Source: Kutzneria sp036403095
Lineage (GTDB): Bacteria; Actinomycetota; Actinomycetes; Mycobacteriales; Pseudonocardiaceae
Length of the DNA: 23,150 nt
Reading direction: 5' to 3'
Assembly: GCA_036403095.1 (NCBI GenBank)
Contig: DASWRQ010000299.1
Location: 1 to 23,150 of the forward strand
Shown: positions 18,113 to 23,150 of the stretch, one piece after another
Layout of the letters: the number at the start of each line of letters is the position of its first letter
Position numbering within the stretch: position 1 is the stretch's first letter
The notes under the pieces: model-generated
Seen by the model: the letters and a program-made list of their open reading frames with translations, nothing else
Told to the model about the DNA's origin: nothing
Databases searched by the model: none
Position numbers and translations under genes: made by a program

Positions 18113-18343
18113 CTACGAGTTCGCCAGCTGGTGCTGCCCGCCGCCGAGCGACTGGTCCTGGATCTGCAGGCCGAACTGCTCGATGCGGAGCTTGGTCATG
18201 ATCTCGACCAGCTCACCGGCGACCGCGCGGACGTCGCGATACCGACCGGCCTGGGTGGACCGGCCGAGTTCGGGGATGCGGATGAGCCAGAACTTGCCGT
18301 CGCGGCTGACTTCGACGCTGTAGGTCTTCACTTCCGCCACCAC
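18113..18343 (-). CDS. Solitary HicB-like small protein (76 aa)
   Basis: The pattern YSVEVSRDGKFWLIRIPELGRSTQAGRYRDVRAVAGELVEIM follows the HicB antitoxin-like fold: a strand with DG, an aromatic, IPELG in place of the usual P-D-L-P-G, then T-x-A/G and a helix after the 'D-V-x-x-x-A' step. The DNA-binding C-terminal part of full HicB antitoxins is absent, and no HicA-like gene is adjacent (sdhB lies downstream, convergent; a PPOX gene upstream). It may therefore be an orphan regulator or simply a protein of this fold. GTG 18343 has GGAG about 5 nt upstream; a second GTG at 18340 is equivalent. Family placement is moderate, function unknown. Confidence 0.65.
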   Translation of the reverse strand: MVAEVKTYSVEVSRDGKFWLIRIPELGRSTQAGRYRDVRAVAGELVEIMTKLRIEQFGLQIQDQSLGGGQHQLANS

Positions 18344-18374
18344 CCCATCTCCAGTACGGGTGACACTGCCCGAA

Positions 18375-18390
18375 GATATACAAGCGTCAA
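18375..18390 (-). promoter_or_regulatory. AT-rich promoter-like patch upstream of the HicB-like gene
   Basis: Reading the minus strand, TTGACG (18385-18390) and TATATC (18375-18380) stand out as the most AT-rich bases in the 91-bp gap, but they are only 4 bp apart, so they cannot be -35 and -10 of the same promoter. TATATC, preceded by TG, could act as an extended -10 for the HicB-like gene. Confidence 0.25.
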
Positions 18391-18434
18391 GGTTGCACTG
18401 GGCAGATCACCCCATAGAGATCGCTGACGCGTTC

Positions 18435-18851
18435 TCAGACCTCGTAGCTCAGATCCGTGGCGCGCAACGATGCCGGGACCACGCGGATCCAGACTGTGCC
18501 GATGTCCTCGTGCAGGTAGCGACGGAACCGGTTGTCCCACCGAGATTCCTCCGACCCGAGGTAGCGGCTCAGCTTGCGCCGGCCTCGGTCGACGTCGAAA
18601 GGCAGCACCTCGGCCGGGCCGCGGGCGATGACCTGGCGGACGAGGCCGGTCGGTAGGTCGCAGACGTCCACGGTCAAGGCAAGCCGCGGGTCCTGGCGTA
18701 CGCGGTCGAGAAGTCGGGCCCACGGGCCGGAGAGGATCCAGAAGGCGCCGTCCTCCCACAGGTACCAGGTGGGCCGGACGGTCGGCCCATTGGTGGCCAC
18801 GCGAGCGGTGAGCGGCTGCGCCAGGAACTCGTCGACGTCGAAGTCGGTCAT
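18435..18851 (-). CDS. Pyridoxamine-5'-phosphate-oxidase-like FMN/F420-binding split-barrel protein
   Basis: 138 aa with the split-barrel pattern of this superfamily: FLAQPLTARVATNGPTVRPTWYLWEDGAFWIL (two strands with the 'A-T-x-G-x-x-x-x-P-x-W-Y' step), LLDRVRQDPRLALTVDV (helix and strand) and GLVRQVIARGPAEVLPFD, ending in VWIRVVPASLRATDLSY, the R/K-x-x-P strand near the cofactor. Members bind FMN or the deazaflavin F420; actinomycetes have many F420-dependent reductases of this type, but residues here do not decide between cofactors. ATG 18851 overlaps the peptidase stop by three bases (ATGA), so it is probably translated together with that gene. Substrate unknown. Confidence 0.82.
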   Translation of the reverse strand: MTDFDVDEFLAQPLTARVATNGPTVRPTWYLWEDGAFWILSGPWARLLDRVRQDPRLALTVDVCDLPTGLVRQVIARGPAEVLPFDVDRGRRKLSRYLGSEESRWDNRFRRYLHEDIGTVWIRVVPASLRATDLSYEV

Positions 18852-20275
18852 GCCTGCCAGTCTGGATGACCGGGCATGGGCGGGGTGGTGGCGCCGTAGA
18901 GCCAGCTGGTCAGGAAGGAGGTGAGGTCACGGCCGGAAACGCGGTTGGCGACAGAGATGTAGTCGGACGTGCGGGCGGAGCGGCCGTGGAACTGGGTGTA
19001 GAAGGCGCGCTCGATGCGAGAGAAGGTGGCTGGCCCGACGAGCTCGTGGAGGGCGAACAGACTGAGAGCGCCGGCGGCGTCGGAGCCGACGAGGGTGGCG
19101 CCGGCGTTGTGCAGGCGGGCGGGAGGACCCCAGGTGGTGCGCTGGTCGGCATCCAAGGCGTAGAGGCTCTTCATGTTGTCGGCGAAGCTGATGTGACGCA
19201 GCTGAGCGGAGAAAACCATCTGGTAGTAGGTGGCATGCCCCTCGCTGAGCCACATGTCGTCCCAAGAACCGACGGAGACGGCATCGCCGAAGTACTGGTG
19301 GGTCAGCTCATGCACCATGACGGGACTGACCGCCTCGGCCGGCTGGGTGAAGCCGACGGCGGGGAAGGTGGACATGGTGGCGGTCTCCAGGGCGACACCG
19401 TCGTACATGCTGTCGAGACCCAGCACGCCGTAGCGCTCGAAGGGGAACGGCAGCCCGAGGGTCTGCTCCAGCCAGGAGATCTGGGCCGGGGTCTGCCGCA
19501 CGAGATCGTCGCCGGACAGCGCGGCTGGCAGGAAGCTCTGCACGGGCAGGCCGTGCGGCCCGGTCTGGTCGATCTCCCGGAACCTGCCCACGGCAACCTG
19601 GGTGATGTCGGTGGGAATGGCGGAAGCGGTCCGCCAGACGTAGGTGGTGCGGTCGCCCGAGCTCACCCGGGAGACGAGCGTCCCGTTCGACACCGCGGTC
19701 AGGTCGGCAGGAGTGGTGACGCGGAAGGTGAACCTGGCCTTGTCGCTGGGATAGTCGTTGGCGGGAAAGAAGAGATGGGCCCGGTCGGGCTGCCCCATGA
19801 AGGCGAAGCCGTCGGGGGTGTTGATCCACGCCTTGAGGAACGACGTGTCGGTGCCGGGCGGCAGGTGCAGGGCGGGCGACGGCGGATCGAGGTTCCGGTC
19901 GGAGGTGTAGGAGATCCGAACGGTGAACGAGCCCCCATCGCGAATGGCCGATGCGGGTGTGACGAACAGCTTCTCGCCTTCCGTGCGAAACGAGGCCGGC
20001 CGGTCGTCGACGGAAACGGACCCGATTTTGGACACAAGGGAGTCGAGGCTGAAGGACGACAGCGCCTGGGTGGCCTTGGCCTGCATGACAACGGACGAGG
20101 CCATCTTGCTGACGCCGGGCCGGTAGTCGTAGCTGACGTCGTAGGACTGGGCGTCGTAGCCGCCGTTGCCGAGACCGGGGAAAAGCCGGTCCCCCAGAAC
20201 AGAAGCGCCGGCGGTGGGCGGCGTGCCGACAGCGGTGCCGGCGACGAGAGCCGCGGTGATCAGCAGAACCTTCAT
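18848..20275 (-). CDS. Secreted M1-family zinc metallopeptidase
   Basis: 475 aa. Signal peptide at residues 1-24 (MKVLLITAALVAGTAVG, likely cleavage after AGA). An N-terminal beta domain (about 35-230) with YDVSYDYRPG and ALHLPPGTDTSF matches the M1 'saddle'. The catalytic domain has HELTH (322-326), followed 18 residues later by Glu345 in LSEGHATYY, the complete HExxH-x18-E gluzincin site. The exopeptidase GxMEN motif is replaced by VALETATMS, which is common in secreted actinobacterial members. The C-terminal helical domain of larger aminopeptidases is absent, so the enzyme is short. Probably an extracellular aminopeptidase-like enzyme. No Shine-Dalgarno site precedes ATG 20275; a -10-like TAGCGT lies 8 nt upstream. 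Coupled to the PPOX gene. Confidence 0.9.
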   Translation of the reverse strand: MKVLLITAALVAGTAVGTPPTAGASVLGDRLFPGLGNGGYDAQSYDVSYDYRPGVSKMASSVVMQAKATQALSSFSLDSLVSKIGSVSVDDRPASFRTEGEKLFVTPASAIRDGGSFTVRISYTSDRNLDPPSPALHLPPGTDTSFLKAWINTPDGFAFMGQPDRAHLFFPANDYPSDKARFTFRVTTPADLTAVSNGTLVSRVSSGDRTTYVWRTASAIPTDITQVAVGRFREIDQTGPHGLPVQSFLPAALSGDDLVRQTPAQISWLEQTLGLPFPFERYGVLGLDSMYDGVALETATMSTFPAVGFTQPAEAVSPVMVHELTHQYFGDAVSVGSWDDMWLSEGHATYYQMVFSAQLRHISFADNMKSLYALDADQRTTWGPPARLHNAGATLVGSDAAGALSLFALHELVGPATFSRIERAFYTQFHGRSARTSDYISVANRVSGRDLTSFLTSWLYGATTPPMPGHPDWQA

Positions 20276-20283
20276 GCGGGACG

Positions 20284-20289
20284 ACGCTA
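20284..20289 (-). promoter_or_regulatory. Candidate -10 element giving a leaderless M1-peptidase transcript
   Basis: On the minus strand TAGCGT ends 8 nt before ATG 20275. With no Shine-Dalgarno site in that gap, transcription starting at or just before the ATG is likely. The same hexamer occurs as -10 candidate before the toxin gene (10458) and the XRE regulator (22790). No good -35 was found. Confidence 0.35.
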
Positions 20290-20335
20290 GGGAACGAGGC
20301 GCTCTCCGGGCATCGCCCTGAAGTCCCGGATGACG

Positions 20336-20815
20336 TCAGCCAGAAGTGGTAGGCGGCAGCAGCGGCCCGCCCTCCCACTGCTGGAAGATCAGCGTGGTGT
20401 GCACGAGGGCGACCTCGGGCCGGGCGGTGAACTGGTCGAGCACGAGCCGCTGGAGGTCACTGGCCCCGGCCGCGGCGACGTGCACCATGAAGTCGTCGGC
20501 CCCGGTGAGATGGAAGACGGCCCGGGTCTCGGGCTGCTCCAGGGCGTGTTTGACGAACGGCTCAAGCACCCCGCGATGGGGCTGCACCCGGATGAACAGC
20601 AGCGCCTGCAACGGCCGGCCGAGCGCGCCGGCGTCGACGCGCAGCACGGTGCCGAGGATGACGCCGGCCGACCGCAGCCGGGCGACCCGGTCCAGGCAGG
20701 TGGACGGGGCGATGCCCACCAGCACCGCCAGCTCCTTGTTGGTGATCCGGGCGTCGTTCTGCAGCTCCCGCAGAATCGCAAGATCAACCGTGTCGAGGCG
20801 TACATCAGAGGCCAT
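20336..20815 (-). CDS. Lrp/AsnC-family transcriptional regulator
   Basis: 159-aa regulator. Residues 5-60 are the winged-helix DNA-binding domain (LDTVDLAILRELQNDARITNKELAVLVGIAPSTCLDRVARLRSAGVI), near-canonical for Lrp/AsnC. Residues about 65-150 form the RAM ligand-binding/oligomerisation domain, with the GADDFMVHV segment of the ligand pocket. Such regulators usually sense amino acids and often control a divergent neighbour; here that is the PLP-dependent Cys/Met-metabolism gene starting about 60 bp away. That link is inferred from position. No Shine-Dalgarno site is evident; TAAATT ends 6 nt before ATG 20815 on the minus strand, compatible with leaderless expression. Confidence 0.93.
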   Translation of the reverse strand: MASDVRLDTVDLAILRELQNDARITNKELAVLVGIAPSTCLDRVARLRSAGVILGTVLRVDAGALGRPLQALLFIRVQPHRGVLEPFVKHALEQPETRAVFHLTGADDFMVHVAAAGASDLQRLVLDQFTARPEVALVHTTLIFQQWEGGPLLPPTTSG

Positions 20816-20874
20816 GGACCGAATTTAGTACGGAGTTTGAGGCAAAGCACCGTGACCTGTCCAGGATGAACGAC
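20816..20874. promoter_or_regulatory. Divergent regulator/PLP-enzyme promoter and likely Lrp operator
   Basis: This 59-bp gap is the only space for both promoters. It holds an unusually AT-rich core, GAATTTAGTACGGAGTTTGA (20820-20839), in otherwise GC-rich DNA, as is usual for Lrp/AsnC binding regions. The TAAATT -10 candidate for the regulator lies inside it. Confidence 0.4.
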
Positions 20875-21978
20875 ATGGAGCTGAACACCAGGGCAGTGCA
20901 CGCCGGCCGCGAGGACCTGACGGATCTGGGCCTGCACGCGGTCCCGATCGACCTCTCCACGACCTACCCCTCCCGTGACAACCACCAGGAGGCGGCCCGC
21001 CTCGACCGGGCGGCGGCCGGCGAGGACCTGGGCGGCAGCCCGATCTACGGCCGCGTCGGCAACCCGACGGTCGCCCGCTTCGAGCGGGCGCTGGCCGACC
21101 TGGAGGGCGCCGAGTCGGCGGTGGCCTTCGCGACCGGCATGGCGGCCCTGAGTGCCTGCCTGCTGGCCGTTGCGGCGCAAGGAAAGCAGCACATCGTCGC
21201 GGTCCGGCCGCTCTACGGCACCAGCGACCACCTGCTCGACTCGGGTCTGCTGGGCACCGAGGTCACGTGGTCGACGGTGACCGATCTCAAGCGCGTCATC
21301 CGCGACGACACCGGCCTGGTGGTCGTGGAGTCGCCGGCCAATCCGACACTGTCCGAAGTGGACATTCGGGCCATCGACGTGGACGTGCCGGTGCTGGTGG
21401 ACAACACCTTCGCCACGCCGGTGCTGCAGCGGCCGATCGAGTTGGGCGCGAACATCGTGCTGCACAGCGCGACCAAGTACCTCGGCGGCCACGGCGACGT
21501 GCTGGGCGGGGTCGTGGCCTGCGACGAGGAGTTCGCCCGCCGCCTGCGCACGATCCGCATGGCCACCGGCGGCGTCCTGCACCCGCTGGCCGGATACCTG
21601 TTGCTGCGCGGCCTGTCCACGCTCCCGATCCGCATCGCCCACGCGTCAGCCACCGCCACCGAGCTGGCCCGACGACTGGCGAACCACCCCGGCGTCAGCC
21701 AGGTCCACCGGCCGGCGATCGGCGGCCCGATGGTGTCCTTCGACGTCGTCGGCGACCCGCACGCGGTGATCGGCGCGGTCCGGCTGGTCACGCCGGCGGT
21801 CAGCCTGGGCAGCGTGGACACGCTGATCCAGCACCCCGGCTCGCTGAGCCACCACATCGTCGCCGAGGACGACCGGCGCGGCGCCGGCATCGGCGACCGG
21901 CTGCTGCGCCTGTCGGTCGGCCTCGAAGACGTCGAGGATCTCTGGGCCGACCTGGACCAAGCACTGGGCCAGAGCTAG
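20875..21978 (+). CDS. PLP-dependent Cys/Met-metabolism enzyme (cystathionine gamma-synthase / gamma-lyase family)
   Basis: 367 aa. The family features are complete: NTRAVHAG at the N-terminus, SPIYGRVGNPTVARFERALADLEGAE, ATGMAALSACLLA (PLP phosphate loop), VESPANPTLSEVDI, VLVDNTFATPVLQRPIELGANIVLHSATKYLGGHGD with the PLP-binding Lys201, and SLGSVDTLIQHPGSLSHH near the C-terminus. The family includes cystathionine gamma-synthase, cystathionine gamma-lyase, methionine gamma-lyase and O-acylhomoserine sulfhydrylase; sequence alone by eye does not separate these. A divergent Lrp-type regulator would fit an amino-acid-responsive degrading enzyme such as methionine gamma-lyase, which is inference. 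ATG 20875 (AGGA 8 nt upstream) is preferred over in-frame ATG 20866, which has no ribosome-binding site. The TAG lies in a CTAG shared with the convergent gene. Confidence 0.9.
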   Translation: MELNTRAVHAGREDLTDLGLHAVPIDLSTTYPSRDNHQEAARLDRAAAGEDLGGSPIYGRVGNPTVARFERALADLEGAESAVAFATGMAALSACLLAVAAQGKQHIVAVRPLYGTSDHLLDSGLLGTEVTWSTVTDLKRVIRDDTGLVVVESPANPTLSEVDIRAIDVDVPVLVDNTFATPVLQRPIELGANIVLHSATKYLGGHGDVLGGVVACDEEFARRLRTIRMATGGVLHPLAGYLLLRGLSTLPIRIAHASATATELARRLANHPGVSQVHRPAIGGPMVSFDVVGDPHAVIGAVRLVTPAVSLGSVDTLIQHPGSLSHHIVAEDDRRGAGIGDRLLRLSVGLEDVEDLWADLDQALGQS

Positions 21979-22667
21979 TTGCGCACGGCCACCGCGGGAT
22001 CGAGGCGCTGTTCCGGCACGAACGGGAACAGCGCCCTCGTGCCGTGGGCCTCCTCGCGGCAGACCGACGCCTCGTGCGTGACGACGTCCAGCCGGCTGAC
22101 GGCCAGCACCAGGAAGGTCAGGTCGGGCAGCGCCCGCACCGCCGGCAACCGGTCGGCCTTCGGGTCGTGGGCCAGCGACCGGGCCAGCAGGATGTCCTGC
22201 TGCGGCCCGAGATAGCAGCGCTCGATCAGGTGCTGCAACCGCTCGCTGTCCCGCTCCAGCCGGGCGCCCAGCCGGCCGAGTTCGGCGATCTTGCGGTCGA
22301 CCGAGCGCAGCAGCCGGCGGCGCTCGGCGTCGGCGGCCAGCACGACCCGGCCGAGCTCGGCGGTCCCCACCGACGGTGAGCGGTCCAACTGTCGGCGGGC
22401 CTGGGCCGCGGTCAGCAGCTGCGAGCCGATCTTGCGCGGCCGGGACTCGGTCTCGATAGCCTGCCGGCACAGCCGTTCGATGGCGTAGCCCAGCCGCATG
22501 CCGTGATCCACGGTCCGCGCGACGCGACGGTGCCAGCGCCCGACGACCCGGCTGGCCTTGCGCAGCCCGCGGAACTCCATCGACAGCTCACTCTCGATGG
22601 TGATTTTCGCGGCCCGCACGGGATGGATCAGGCGGAAGATCAGAGGTGACCGCTCGACAGTGCTCAT
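21975..22667 (-). CDS. Hypothetical basic helical protein (230 aa)
   Basis: I do not recognise this family. The protein has no signal peptide or clear membrane helix, is rich in Arg and Leu and is almost entirely helical: SELSMEFRGLRKASRVVGRWHRR (about 27-49), GYAIERLCRQAIETESRPRKI, VVLAADAERRRLLRSVDRKIAELGRLGARLERDSERLQHLI (about 107-147, a good coiled-coil candidate). The C-terminal third (ALPDLTFLVLAVSRLDVVTHEASVCREE) is more hydrophobic and may form a strand. ATG 22667 has GAGG about 10 nt upstream. It is divergent from the XRE-type regulator gene across a 182-bp gap and ends tail to tail with the PLP enzyme. Regulation by that XRE protein is possible but unproven. Confidence 0.72.
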   Translation of the reverse strand: MSTVERSPLIFRLIHPVRAAKITIESELSMEFRGLRKASRVVGRWHRRVARTVDHGMRLGYAIERLCRQAIETESRPRKIGSQLLTAAQARRQLDRSPSVGTAELGRVVLAADAERRRLLRSVDRKIAELGRLGARLERDSERLQHLIERCYLGPQQDILLARSLAHDPKADRLPAVRALPDLTFLVLAVSRLDVVTHEASVCREEAHGTRALFPFVPEQRLDPAVAVRN

Positions 22668-22742
22668 CTCAGCTCATCCTCTCGGAAGTAGGCCGGGACT
22701 CAGGGGTAGAGTGCGTCAGGAAAGCGCACAGCGCAATGCCAC

Positions 22743-22805
22743 CATGCAATTGCATGTGTGGATTGCTTGCCACGGTCACCCCGATGGCCTAGCGTGGCGC
22801 CACGC
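22743..22805 (+). promoter_or_regulatory. XRE-regulator promoter with two perfect palindromes
   Basis: TTGCCA (22767-22772), a 17-bp spacer and TAGCGT (22790-22795) form a well-spaced promoter. A perfect 14-bp palindrome CATGCAATTGCATG (22743-22756) lies just upstream of the -35, and another, GCGTGGCGCCACGC (22792-22805), overlaps the -10 and probable start of transcription. Both are candidate operators, for instance for autoregulation by the HTH protein. The rest of the 182-bp gap (22668-22742) holds nothing I can identify beyond likely minus-strand promoter sequence. Confidence 0.5.
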
Positions 22806-22849
22806 GCCTCCAGCGGCTACGCGGGCAAGGTGGTTCAGGAGGTGTATGG

Positions 22850-23150
22850 ATGCCCCCTTCTCAGGGACCGTTGATCCCGCGCCGCCGCCTCGGCCACGAG
22901 TTGCGCAAGCTCCGCGAAGCCGCCGGGCTGCAACTCGTCGACGCCGCGCGTCGCCTGGAGTGCTCACCGTCCAAGGTCAGCCGGCTGGAGAACGGCCAGG
23001 GCCTGCCCAAGCTGCGTGACGTGCGCGACCTGCTCGACCTGTACGACGTCCGCGACCACCGGCTGCGCACCCGGCTGCAGAGCCTGGCCACGGCCAGCCA
23101 GGACGAGGGCTGGTGGTCGGACCATCCTGAGGCCTGGCCGCCCAATCTGG
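22850..23150 (+). CDS. XRE-family helix-turn-helix regulator, N-terminal part (runs off the window)
   Basis: A frame open to the window's end, 100 codons visible. ATG 22850 is placed by AGGAGGT with a 6-nt spacer; ATG 22846 is in another frame. Residues about 15-70 are a lambda-repressor-like HTH: LGHELRKLREAAGL, then VDAARRLECSPSKVSRLENG, the typical recognition helix and its 'S-R-x-E-x-G' end, then LRDVRDLLDLYDV. The continuation (RTRLQSLATASQDEGWWSDH) is how the C-terminal DUF5753 domain begins in the large actinomycete family of such regulators, many of which pair with small DUF397 proteins just downstream. The gene may therefore be followed by a DUF397 gene outside the window. Target genes unknown. 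Confidence 0.9.
   Translation, partial: MPPSQGPLIPRRRLGHELRKLREAAGLQLVDAARRLECSPSKVSRLENGQGLPKLRDVRDLLDLYDVRDHRLRTRLQSLATASQDEGWWSDHPEAWPPNL

Noticed and set aside
18866..20290. 474-aa plus-strand open frame opposite the M1 peptidase
   Set aside because: Shadow of a gene with a signal peptide and intact zinc site. The same reasoning removes the long plus-strand frames at 3644-4837, 5182-6477, 6438-7460 and 9084-10139.

Overview
The window is high-GC (about 70%) DNA with strong third-position GC bias, many GTG starts and frequent 1-4 nt stop/start overlaps. Together with a DUF5753-style HTH regulator, an SMI1/KNR4 protein and a deoA-cdd next to sdhCDAB arrangement, this points to an actinomycete, most likely Pseudonocardiales (Amycolatopsis/Kutzneria/Saccharothrix-like). 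The genus is an inference. No rRNA, tRNA, CRISPR array or insertion sequence was seen.

Layout. 1-656: C-terminal half of an MFS transporter, ending in a strong bidirectional hairpin. 715-2681 (minus): an acidic conserved hypothetical protein and a single-pass membrane protein with a Thr-rich stalk. 2813-3394 (plus): an SMI1/KNR4 protein, followed by a second hairpin with the same core as the first. 3458-10253 (minus): a nucleoside uptake and breakdown operon, read as BMP-type binding lipoprotein, ATPase, two permeases, cytidine deaminase (cdd), thymidine phosphorylase (deoA). Nearly every junction overlaps or abuts; only the lipoprotein is set apart, by a GC-rich hairpin.

10501-14460 (plus): the most interesting block. 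A 431-aa protein with an ESX/WXG100-like N-terminus and a C-terminal YwqJ-type nucleic-acid deaminase domain is followed by a YwqK-type immunity protein (4-nt overlap), a shrunken YwqK remnant, a pentapeptide-repeat protein fused to three YwqK-like modules, and an endonuclease V gene (4-nt overlap). The order deaminase toxin, YwqK, endonuclease V matches Bacillus subtilis ywqJ-ywqK-ywqL. It suggests a toxin / immunity / repair cassette: the toxin deaminates bases, the YwqK proteins neutralise it, and endonuclease V removes deaminated bases that escape. The block and the ABC transporter genes sit between cdd and sdhC, which are immediate neighbours in Mycobacterium tuberculosis (Rv3315c/Rv3316), so it looks like accessory cargo in a conserved core interval.

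14622-18050 (plus): sdhCDAB, succinate dehydrogenase, closed by a perfect 17-bp hairpin. 18113-20815 (minus): a solitary HicB-like protein, a PPOX/FMN split-barrel protein, a secreted M1-family zinc peptidase and an Lrp/AsnC regulator. The regulator is divergent from a PLP-dependent Cys/Met-metabolism enzyme (20875-21978), which meets an unrecognised basic helical protein (21975-22667, minus) at a shared CTAG stop. The window ends inside an XRE-type regulator (22850 onward) whose promoter carries two perfect palindromes.
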